A stretch of DNA of 7,420 nt from CAZMLC01 sp964567125 (GTDB taxonomy: Bacteria > Verrucomicrobiota > Kiritimatiellia > RFP12 > UBA1067), in the NCBI GenBank assembly GCA_964567125.1, contig CAZMLC010000101.1, positions 1-7,420 on the forward strand. The letters are read 5' to 3'. Below, piece by piece: positions 1-7,420 of the stretch (the first letter of the stretch is position 1; each line of letters begins with the position of its first letter). The position numbers and the translations under genes were made by a program. Under the pieces are notes generated by a model. It saw nothing but the letters and a program-made list of their open reading frames with translations, was not told where the DNA came from and did no database searches.

Positions 1-887
1 TTTTCAGAGTTTAGATAGGGGGCGATCGCGAAGGGTTTTCCCGCAGTCCCGCTGTTCACGACGTTGAGGAAGAAAGCCTCGAGGCTCATGGCCGGATAGT
101 CCTGATGGACCGTGCGCTTGGCGAGGACTTCGAGCTGTTCGCGCAGGCGGCTGGCCTCTTCGCTGGAGAGACCCTCCAGCGAGAAGCGGATCACCTCCGG
201 ATTGCGCAGCAGTTCATGGATGGGACCCTCTGCGCGCAACGTGCCGCGGTCGAGAATCGCGACGCGGTCGCAGACATCCTCGACATCAGCGAGCAGGTGG
301 GAGGTCATCAGCACGGTCACGCCGTTTTTGGCCAGCAGGTGGACGAGATCCTTCATCTCGCGGCAACCGATGGGATCGAGTCCGGAGGTCGGTTCATCGA
401 GGATGAGCAGTTCCGGCGCATTGATCAGCGCCTGCGCCACGCCGACGCGGCGGGCCATGCCTTTGGAGAAGCGACCGACCGCGCGATCCGCGGCGTGTGT
501 GAGCCCGACCATCTCCAGCAATTCGTTGGTGCGTTGGGTGGCGACGGTTGTCGGCAGGCCGAAGAGGCTGGCATAGTAGTGAAGCGTTTCGCGCGGCGTG
601 AGAAAGGCGTGAAGGTGCGAGACTTCCGGCAGATAACCGATGCGCGCTTTGACCGCGACATCCGTGGGGGCTGCGCCGAGCATCCGGATGGAGCCGGAGG
701 TCGGGTGGAGCAGGCCGAGGATCATCTTCAGGGTCGTGCTCTTGCCGGAACCATTGGGACCGAGCAGGCCGTAGACCTCGCCGGCGTTGATCGTGAGGGT
801 GAGCCCTTTGACTGCCTCGACAACGGGGCGACGCCAGAAGTCCTTAAAGGTTTTGTGCAGGTTGTGCAGTTCAAGAATCGCGTTCAT
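1..887 (-). CDS. ABC transporter ATP-binding protein (partial, 3' end outside window)
   Basis: This is the nucleotide-binding subunit of an ABC-2-type exporter. It hydrolyses ATP on the cytoplasmic face to drive the adjacent permease. The first 295 codons are visible with no stop before the window edge. Seen in order: Walker A GPNGSGKST (residues 43-51), a Q-loop region reading GYLPE (84-88) with Glu where many families have Gln, a degenerate signature FSKGM (140-144), Walker B plus D-loop LLILDEPTSGLDP (160-172), and the switch histidine in TSHLL (His197). YLPE and SKGM are usual for the multidrug/ABC-2 ATPase families. Residues 268-277 (MSLEAFFLNV) look like the usual C-terminal end of such subunits, so the true stop is probably close. 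The ATG at 887-885 overlaps the permease stop (ATGA). An AAGGAG at 904-899 inside the permease's 3' end lies 11 nt upstream, and a weaker GGGA lies closer. The substrate cannot be told; an antibiotic, lipid or polysaccharide exporter are all possible. Confidence 0.95.
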   Translation of the reverse strand, partial: MNAILELHNLHKTFKDFWRRPVVEAVKGLTLTINAGEVYGLLGPNGSGKSTTLKMILGLLHPTSGSIRMLGAAPTDVAVKARIGYLPEVSHLHAFLTPRETLHYYASLFGLPTTVATQRTNELLEMVGLTHAADRAVGRFSKGMARRVGVAQALINAPELLILDEPTSGLDPIGCREMKDLVHLLAKNGVTVLMTSHLLADVEDVCDRVAILDRGTLRAEGPIHELLRNPEVIRFSLEGLSSEEASRLREQLEVLAKRTVHQDYPAMSLEAFFLNVVNSGTAGKPFAIAPYLNSE

Positions 888-1921
888 CCTAAATCCCGCT
901 CCTTAAATGCCAGACAGCCGGCGGTTAAAAACAGGGTACAGCTGGTGGCGGCGTAGCTCAATGCTGAAGCGACATACGACCAGGCGATACGGCCGTTATT
1001 CGCGAGCGCATCGCACATCCAGAAATGCTGGATGTCAGGCATGAGGCCTGCCACGAGGCCGCGCAGCGAGAGCGGCGCGGCATGGGTTGCAAAGGTATCG
1101 CCCGTCAGGCCCAGCAGCAGGACGAGCAGGGCGATGGCCAGCACGGCCCCGGTCTGGAGGCGCGTCGCCAGTGCAGTCGACAGCGCGGCAAAGATCGCGA
1201 GCGCGGCGAGGCAGAGCACGGCGGCGGGCAGAAGGCGCAGATTCAATTCAGGCGCATACCAGCGGGACCCCTGCGCCATGAGCAGCGCGCCGGAGCGCGA
1301 AAAAAATCCGACGAGACCGACGACGAGCCATTGGGAGGCGATGATGCCGAGAAAGGCGGTGACGCCGAAGCGTCTGCGCCAGAGATAGTGGCGCAGGGCG
1401 GCCCAGAGCGTGGCAGCCGTGGCGGCTGCCACGGCGAGTATGATGGTCTGGCTGTCGGCCAGATGGCCTACGGCTTCCTCGGTCATAACCGCGTGGGCAG
1501 CGCCGCGTTCCGCGAGCAGGGTCGCGGCGAGCAGGCCGGACCAGAAGAGCGTCAGGACGCCGCAGCATCCGAGCCATTTGGCGACGACAAAGGTGATGCG
1601 GGAGACCGGTTTTCCGAGAATCGCGGCTGCGGTTCCGCGCGCAATTTCCTGCGCCACGGCATAGCCGGCTGTGCCTGCGGCGAGAACGAGGCCGACGAGC
1701 AGCATCATGGAGAGGCCGCTGTCGCGGGCGAGCCGGCCATCTTCGCCGAAGCGATGGAACTGAAAGACCGGGACGAGCAGCGTGGTGATGATGGCGCTGT
1801 AGAGTAGCAGAAAGGCGATCGGCTGCTGAATCGACTCAATCAGCGTGGCGCGCGCGATCGCCAGAAGTTGGCCACACGTGCGTCGGAACGTAAAACATGA
1901 TCTGGAGTCGGCAGGTTTCAT
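884..1921 (-). CDS. ABC-2-type transporter permease
   Basis: This is the predicted integral membrane subunit of an ABC exporter, 345 residues, partnered with the ATPase encoded immediately downstream. I read about eight hydrophobic segments, near residues 34-54, 72-92, 112-136, 159-177, 187-206, 231-253, 257-275 and 316-337. Between segments two and three, EIARGTAAAILGKPVSRITF (92-111), followed by VVAKWLG, matches the cytoplasmic 'E-x-GT...KPVSR..F...K.LG' pattern typical of ABC-2 permeases. The C-terminus FKERDLG resembles the 'F-x-RDL' ending common in the family. The start was set at the ATG at 1921. The frame stays open upstream to 1990, but those 23 extra codons run through the glnS terminator hairpin. 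The initiation signal is weak (GGA 4 nt before ATG). The stop TGA overlaps the ATPase start, which points to translational coupling. The protein is rich in Ala and Leu and poorly conserved in sequence, as is usual for such subunits. Its substrate is unknown. Confidence 0.9.
   Translation of the reverse strand: MKPADSRSCFTFRRTCGQLLAIARATLIESIQQPIAFLLLYSAIITTLLVPVFQFHRFGEDGRLARDSGLSMMLLVGLVLAAGTAGYAVAQEIARGTAAAILGKPVSRITFVVAKWLGCCGVLTLFWSGLLAATLLAERGAAHAVMTEEAVGHLADSQTIILAVAAATAATLWAALRHYLWRRRFGVTAFLGIIASQWLVVGLVGFFSRSGALLMAQGSRWYAPELNLRLLPAAVLCLAALAIFAALSTALATRLQTGAVLAIALLVLLLGLTGDTFATHAAPLSLRGLVAGLMPDIQHFWMCDALANNGRIAWSYVASALSYAATSCTLFLTAGCLAFKERDLG
899..904 (-). promoter_or_regulatory. Ribosome binding site of the ABC ATPase gene, inside the permease gene
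   Basis: AAGGAG on the minus strand at 904-899 lies 11 nt before the ATPase ATG at 887 and is part of the permease's final codons (Lys-Glu of FKERDLG). Together with the ATGA stop/start overlap it supports coupled translation of the two exporter subunits. The spacing is slightly long. A GGGA at 897-894, 6 nt from the ATG, could act instead. Confidence 0.55.
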
Positions 1922-1937
1922 AATATCCGTTGCGCTG

Positions 1938-1977
1938 AAAAGCGGTTGAGGGGCGGCCTGCATCCTCAACCGCTTTT
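1938..1977 (-). terminator. Rho-independent terminator after glnS
   Basis: This is a perfect 14-bp inverted repeat. The left arm is 1938-1951 (aaaagcggttgagg), the right arm 1964-1977 (cctcaaccgctttt), and the loop is 12 nt (1952-1963). Read on the minus strand, it begins 13 nt after the glnS stop codon and the stem ends in TTTT, which supports intrinsic termination. The run of only four T's is short, and part of it pairs with the A-run at the stem base, so some read-through into the ABC genes is possible. The arms are nearly symmetric, so it could also stop transcription coming from the other direction. Confidence 0.8.
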
Positions 1978-1990
1978 GTAGGCGCTGCAA

Positions 1991-3715
<1,725 letters not shown>

Positions 3716-3721
3716 ATTCGT

Positions 3722-3726
3722 TCCTT
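3722..3726 (-). promoter_or_regulatory. Ribosome binding site that fixes the glnS start
   Basis: AAGGA on the minus strand, followed by a 6-nt spacer and the ATG at 3715. It lies in the 16-nt gap after the upstream gene's stop codon. It decides the glnS start against the longer open frame, which reaches 3874. Confidence 0.8.
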
Positions 3727-3731
3727 TTTCA

Positions 3732-4220
3732 TCACGGTCTCCAGACGCGGACGACCAGAGTTTTGCGGCCCCATTGTTTCGCCGCCTCGTGCGTTGAAAA
3801 CCAGAGATCGAGTCTGTTTCCTTGGATCGCGCCTCCGCGGTCTTCGACACGGCCATAGCCGTAGCCGGGCACATAGATCACGGTGCCGAAGGGGAGGGAG
3901 GGATCAGCAGCGATTGTACCGTGCTGGGCGCGCATGCCGTTTGCAGTATAGCCTATTTTCTTGGGTTTCCCCTTGTTGGTGCCGGCATTGATATACGGGG
4001 AGCCGAAGAGTCCGTAAACCGAGTACCACGGGTATTCCCAGCTGCAGCAGATGCCGCAGTTGCAATACCCGGTGACGGTCATCTGCATCAGGGTGTAGGG
4101 ACTGCGTGGACGCGCGATGCGTCCGCTGAAGCATCCGGCGAACCAGAGCGAGCACAACACAACCACGGCCGTAAGGGGAAACCATACGGAGACAGCGTGT
4201 TTTCTAGTCCTTGTGCTCAT
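3732..4220 (-). CDS. 3D-domain lipoprotein, predicted cell-wall hydrolase
   Basis: This is a predicted exported lipoprotein of 162 residues. The N-terminus has basic residues (RTRKH, 4-8), a hydrophobic stretch (about 12-28) and a lipobox-like FAGC ending at Cys30, so cleavage and lipidation at Cys30 are likely; Phe at -3 is not the commonest residue. Residues about 47-160 match the 3D domain, named for three conserved aspartates and related to the catalytic domain of MltA lytic transglycosylases. Candidate aspartates are Asp106 (GTIAADPSLPFGT), Asp127 (VEDRGGAIQGN) and Asp138 (RLDLWF). A cysteine cluster YCNCGICC (52-59) opens the domain, and GYTANGMRA (90-98) is also typical. By family analogy it may cleave or rearrange peptidoglycan in the periplasm; activity is inferred only. 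It is essentially a signal peptide plus one domain, with no LysM, SH3 or G5 partner domain. It starts 9 nt after secA and ends 16 nt before glnS, so it is probably cotranscribed with both. The ATG at 4220 is the only sensible start. Confidence 0.9.
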   Translation of the reverse strand: MSTRTRKHAVSVWFPLTAVVVLCSLWFAGCFSGRIARPRSPYTLMQMTVTGYCNCGICCSWEYPWYSVYGLFGSPYINAGTNKGKPKKIGYTANGMRAQHGTIAADPSLPFGTVIYVPGYGYGRVEDRGGAIQGNRLDLWFSTHEAAKQWGRKTLVVRVWRP

Positions 4221-4240
4221 TGCCCCATGTTAAAGTCCTT
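4217..4240 (-). promoter_or_regulatory. Translation-coupling junction between secA and the 3D lipoprotein gene
   Basis: On the minus strand, AAGGA (4240-4236, within the last secA codons) is followed after 7 nt by an ATG at 4228 that opens only ATG-GGG-CAA-TGA. That TGA (4219-4217) overlaps the real lipoprotein ATG at 4220 as ATGA. The lipoprotein ATG itself has only a GGGG 2 nt away, too close for normal use, and the AAGGA is 15 nt away. The arrangement could let ribosomes stop and restart on the lipoprotein gene. It could also be chance; the sequence shows the layout but not its use. Confidence 0.35.
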
Positions 4241-7200
4241 GTCCGCAGCACTTTTTGTACTTTTTACCGCTGCCGCACGGACAAGGATCATTACGGCCAA
4301 CGGTTCCCATATCCGCAGAAGCGCGTGGCGCAGGTGCGCGTTGGTTCTTTTCCATTGCCTGGATCATGGCGTCGAAATTGGCGACCGCGGCTTGTGGCAC
4401 GTCAGAGGAGATCGCGCGCTGTTTCGGCGGTTCGGGATCCGCAGGCGGCTGCCCGTTGCCAGCCAGCATATTCACGTCGGCATGGACGGTCTGCACGCGT
4501 ACGCGATTCGGTTGCGCCATCATCCGCTGAAAATTCTGAACCGTGGTGGCGCGGAAGACCGACATCGAGACTTCGGTTTTGATTTGCATCATGAGTTCGC
4601 CGAACATCGTGAAGGCTTCGCGCTTGTATTCGACCAGCGGGTCGCGCTGACCATAGGCGCGCAGATTCACGCCGTGGCGCAGTTCGTCCATGGCGCGCAG
4701 ATAGTCCTGCCATTGGCGGTCGATACAACTCAGGAAGACCGTGCGTTCCATGATCGGGAGGATCCGCTGATCTTCCATGGAGCACTTCAGCTCGTAGGCC
4801 TCTTCAACCTGTTTGTAGATGAGTTCAGCGGCGGCTTCAGGCTGGCCCTTGAAGGTCTGGATGTCTTCTTCGCGCAGCGCGATGGGGAAGGTATCCATGG
4901 CCCATTCAACGAGCGCTTGCGGTTGTGCCTCCTTAGCGACGGTCATAAACTTTTCGCACTGGGTCAGGATCAGATCGTTGAAGACATCGAGGATCTTTTC
5001 ATGTGCGCTTTCAGAGGTGAGCACTTCGCTGCGCAGATCATAGACAACCGTACGCTGTTTATTCATCACGTCATCGTATTCGAGGGTCCGTTTACGGATG
5101 GCGAAGTTCTGCTGTTCAACGCGACGCTGTGCGGTTTCAACCGAGCGGTTCAGCCATTTGTGTTCCATGGCTTCGCCCTCTTCCATGCCGAGGCGAGTCA
5201 TGATGCTGGCAATGCGGTCAGAACCGAAGAGGCGCATGAGATTATCTTCGAGCGAGATGTAGAAGATCGACGAGCCCGGGTCACCTTGACGTGCGCAGCG
5301 TCCGCGTAACTGGCGGTCGATACGGCGTGATTCGTGACGTTCCGAGCCGATGACGTGCAAGCCGCAGGGCCGTTCGATCAGCAGGTCTTTCAGCGTCTTG
5401 TGTCCGTTCTCGTAGGGATCCGAGAGTCTGGTTCCGGATTTGATCGTTGTTTCGGGAACCCAGACCACGCCGGGCCCCAGCTTGATGTCGGTACCGCGGC
5501 CGGCCATGTTCGTCGCGATCGTCACGGCGCCGGGCTGACCGGCGAGCGAGACGATTTCCGCTTCGCGCGCATGGTTCTTGGCATTCAGCACATTGTGCGG
5601 GATCTTGGCCATGCGCAGCATGCGGCTCAGCACTTCCGACGTTTCGACCGTCACCGTGCCGAGCAGGACGGGTTGTCCGCGCTGATGGCATTGGGTCACT
5701 TCATCGAGGATCGCTTTGTACTTTTCGCGTTGCGACTTATAGATTTTGTCGTTCGCGTCGACGCGGCGGACCGGGCGGTTGGTGGGGATCACCACGACAT
5801 CGAGCTTGTAGATGTCATGGAATTCGCCCGCTTCTGTTTCCGCGGTACCGGTCATGCCGGCGAGCTTCTGATAGAGACGGAAGTAGTTCTGGATTGTGAT
5901 CGTCGCGAGGGTCTGCGTTTCGCGTTCGATCTCGACGCCTTCCTTGGCTTCGACCGCTTGGTGGAGGCCATCGCTCCAGCGGCGGCCAGGCAAGACGCGT
6001 CCGGTGAATTCATCGACGATGTAGACGTGGTTGTCCTGCACGACATAATCGACGTCTTTTGAGTAGAGGCAGTAGGCGCGCAGCAGCTGATCCACATTGT
6101 GGACGCGTTCGCTGCGGGCCATGAAGTCGGCCTGAATCTGCTGACGTTTCTTGGCGCGATCTTCCGCGGAGAGCGAGGCGTCGCCATCCAGAGCAGCCAT
6201 GGCGGAGACGAGATCCGGCATGACGAACATCTCCGGGTCTGCGGGCGACATGGCTTCGCAGCCCTTGTCGGTCAGAGCCACTTCGCGTGTGCGTTCATCG
6301 ATCGTGAAGAGCAGTTCTTCGCGCAGATCGCGGGCGAGTTCCTTGCGCATCTCTGTGAGCATCATGTTTTCGACTTGCTCATGCAGCTTGCGCGTCGCAG
6401 GCTCTTCGAGCAGGTGGAGGAACTGGGTATGCTTGGGCATGCCGTGGTAGACCTGATACATCTTGTGCATCGCGGTCTCCGTATCATTTTCTTCAATCGC
6501 TTTCTTGATGTCGTTGATGATGTCGTTGCAGATTTCCTGTTGGCGGCGGACGAGGCGTTCGACGCGCGGTTTCAGTTCCACGTATTGCGCGGTCGAGGAG
6601 TGTGCGGCAGGACCGGAGATAATCAGCGGCGTACGCGCTTCATCGATCAAGATGCTGTCGACTTCGTCGATGATCGCGAAGTAGTGTCCGCTTTGCACGA
6701 CTTGCGCGGGTTCGACGGCCATACCGTTATCGCGGAGGTAGTCAAAGCCGAATTCACTGTTGGTGCCGTAGGTGATATCGCAGGCATATTGTTTGCGGCG
6801 CTCATCGGGCCCCATGCTGTTCTGGATGCAGCCGACGGTGAGTCCGAGGTATTCGTAAAGGTGGCCCATCCATTGCGCGTCGCGGCGGGCGAGGTAATCG
6901 TTCACGGTGACGAGGCGGACATTTTTTCCAGTCAATGCGTTCAGGTAGAGCGGCAGCGTTGCGGAGAGGGTTTTACCTTCACCGGTCTGCATCTCCGAAA
7001 TTTTTCCCTGATGGAGCGTAATACCGCCCATGAACTGGACGTCAAAGGGGATCATATCCCAGGTGAGTTCATGGTCGCAGACGATGCGCGTTGTGCCGCA
7101 GAGGCGGCGGCAGGCATTTTTGACGGTTGCGAACGCTTCGCACAGGATATCATCAAGGGACGCGCCATTCGCAACGCGCTGTTTAAATTCCTGGGTCTTC

Positions 7201-7328
7201 GCCTTCAGCTGGTCTTCGGTCAGCGATTGATACGAAACCTCGAGCTGATTGATCCGCTCAATCAACGGTTTCATCCGTTTCAAATCGCGTTCGTGTTTGG
7301 TACCAAAAAGTAATTTAATCAGGTTCAT
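4230..7328 (-). CDS. secA: Protein translocase motor subunit SecA
   Basis: SecA is the ATPase that pushes unfolded preproteins through the SecYEG channel; it works at the inner face of the cytoplasmic membrane. The protein is 1032 residues, longer than E. coli SecA (901). Seen in order: Walker A MQTGEGKT (113-120), NDYLARRD (143-150), Walker B IIDEVDSILIDEARTPLIIS (219-238), the preprotein cross-linking region (about 240-440), GRRWSDGLHQAVEAKEGV (448-465), GMTGTAETEA (491-500), motif V ATNMAGRGTDI (605-615), motif VI LRGRCARQGD (674-683), the scaffold/wing region (about 690-930), a Pro/Ala-rich linker (about 935-1008), and a SEC-C zinc-binding tail with Cys1016, 1018, 1027 and 1028. The fourth ligand is Cys where E. 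coli has His. Compared with E. coli from memory, about 65 residues are added between ISGP (237-240) and FTIDE (341-345). The ATG at 7328 was chosen because the protein then begins MNLIKLLFG like other SecAs. An upstream in-frame TTG at 7361 would add 11 atypical residues. Confidence 0.98.
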   Translation of the reverse strand: MNLIKLLFGTKHERDLKRMKPLIERINQLEVSYQSLTEDQLKAKTQEFKQRVANGASLDDILCEAFATVKNACRRLCGTTRIVCDHELTWDMIPFDVQFMGGITLHQGKISEMQTGEGKTLSATLPLYLNALTGKNVRLVTVNDYLARRDAQWMGHLYEYLGLTVGCIQNSMGPDERRKQYACDITYGTNSEFGFDYLRDNGMAVEPAQVVQSGHYFAIIDEVDSILIDEARTPLIISGPAAHSSTAQYVELKPRVERLVRRQQEICNDIINDIKKAIEENDTETAMHKMYQVYHGMPKHTQFLHLLEEPATRKLHEQVENMMLTEMRKELARDLREELLFTIDERTREVALTDKGCEAMSPADPEMFVMPDLVSAMAALDGDASLSAEDRAKKRQQIQADFMARSERVHNVDQLLRAYCLYSKDVDYVVQDNHVYIVDEFTGRVLPGRRWSDGLHQAVEAKEGVEIERETQTLATITIQNYFRLYQKLAGMTGTAETEAGEFHDIYKLDVVVIPTNRPVRRVDANDKIYKSQREKYKAILDEVTQCHQRGQPVLLGTVTVETSEVLSRMLRMAKIPHNVLNAKNHAREAEIVSLAGQPGAVTIATNMAGRGTDIKLGPGVVWVPETTIKSGTRLSDPYENGHKTLKDLLIERPCGLHVIGSERHESRRIDRQLRGRCARQGDPGSSIFYISLEDNLMRLFGSDRIASIMTRLGMEEGEAMEHKWLNRSVETAQRRVEQQNFAIRKRTLEYDDVMNKQRTVVYDLRSEVLTSESAHEKILDVFNDLILTQCEKFMTVAKEAQPQALVEWAMDTFPIALREEDIQTFKGQPEAAAELIYKQVEEAYELKCSMEDQRILPIMERTVFLSCIDRQWQDYLRAMDELRHGVNLRAYGQRDPLVEYKREAFTMFGELMMQIKTEVSMSVFRATTVQNFQRMMAQPNRVRVQTVHADVNMLAGNGQPPADPEPPKQRAISSDVPQAAVANFDAMIQAMEKNQRAPAPRASADMGTVGRNDPCPCGSGKKYKKCCGQGL

Positions 7329-7332
7329 GAAA

Positions 7333-7345
7333 TCCCTATGTCCTT
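7333..7345 (-). promoter_or_regulatory. Ribosome binding region of secA
   Basis: On the minus strand two purine-rich motifs precede the ATG at 7328: AGGGA (7337-7333), 4 nt away, and AAGGA (7345-7341), 12 nt away. Neither has ideal spacing, but together they favour the ATG at 7328. The TTG alternative at 7361 is preceded by an A/T-rich run without such a motif. Confidence 0.5.
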
Positions 7346-7376
7346 CTCGCCATAAATTCAAAAAATAGAACGCTTC

Positions 7377-7382
7377 ACTATA
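7377..7382 (-). promoter_or_regulatory. Possible -10 element upstream of secA
   Basis: TATAGT on the minus strand differs from the TATAAT consensus at one base. It lies 48 nt before the secA ATG in the only sizeable non-coding stretch at this end, next to A/T-rich sequence. No good -35 hexamer sits at 17 nt (TAGCAC is a poor match). It would give a leader of about 40 nt. Treat this as a candidate only. Confidence 0.3.
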
Positions 7383-7420
7383 CCATATCGATCCTATGCG
7401 TGCTAGTTGAAAGCATCTGT

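Noticed and set aside
105..956. Plus-strand 283-codon frame over the ABC ATPase
   Set aside because: It lies antisense to an intact Walker A, signature and Walker B sequence. The ATPase frame is open across the whole stretch and is clearly the real gene.
3716..3874. Upstream extension of glnS by 53 codons
   Set aside because: It overlaps the 3' end of the lipoprotein gene, is low-complexity and unlike GlnRS, and lies upstream of a well-placed ribosome site for the ATG at 3715.
3822..5309. Long plus-strand open frame antisense to the lipoprotein gene and the 3' part of secA
   Set aside because: It has no recognisable domain and overlaps two confident genes. It looks like a codon-bias shadow, as do the plus-strand frames at 5334-6062 and 6099-7313.
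7329..7361. TTG start extending SecA by 11 residues
   Set aside because: The added residues do not resemble SecA N-termini, while the ATG at 7328 gives the typical MNLIKLLFG beginning with purine-rich motifs just upstream.

Overview
This window carries five protein-coding genes, all on the minus strand. They read from right to left: secA, a small 3D-domain lipoprotein gene, glnS, an ABC-2-type permease gene, and its ABC ATPase partner, which runs off the left edge. The DNA is fairly GC-rich by eye and very densely coding. The only untranslated stretches are about 92 nt in front of secA, 9 nt and 16 nt between the first three genes, and 69 nt after glnS that hold a strong hairpin terminator. 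I see no tRNA, rRNA, CRISPR array, insertion sequence, phage gene or attachment site.

Organism: the SecA is the best clue. It is 1032 residues long. It has a large helical insertion in the preprotein cross-linking region, of the kind known from Bacteroidota/Chlorobi and PVC-group bacteria. It also carries an 'RGRCARQGD' form of helicase motif VI and an 'IKLGPGV' segment. From memory these resemble proteins of the Verrucomicrobiota/Kiritimatiellota/Lentisphaerae side of the PVC superphylum. This assignment is inference, because no database search was possible. The lipoprotein signal and SEC-C tail suit a diderm bacterium but do not prove it.

Layout: 7328-4230 is secA, the motor of the general secretion pathway, with a possible promoter just upstream. 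4220-3732 encodes a predicted lipoprotein with a 3D domain, probably a cell-wall enzyme. 3715-1991 is glnS, glutaminyl-tRNA synthetase. These three are so tightly spaced that they are probably one transcription unit, closed by the perfect 14-bp hairpin at 1938-1977. After it, 1921-884 (permease) and 887-<1 (ATPase) overlap by ATGA and form a two-gene ABC exporter unit that probably continues past the left edge.

Working together: SecA could export the lipoprotein precursor through SecYEG. GlnRS is a translation gene with no evident functional link to either. The ABC pair forms a membrane exporter of unknown substrate. I find no convincing undescribed system here. The window looks like an ordinary housekeeping region, and the points worth a second look are the 3D lipoprotein's position between secA and glnS, the SecA insertion and some translation-coupling details.
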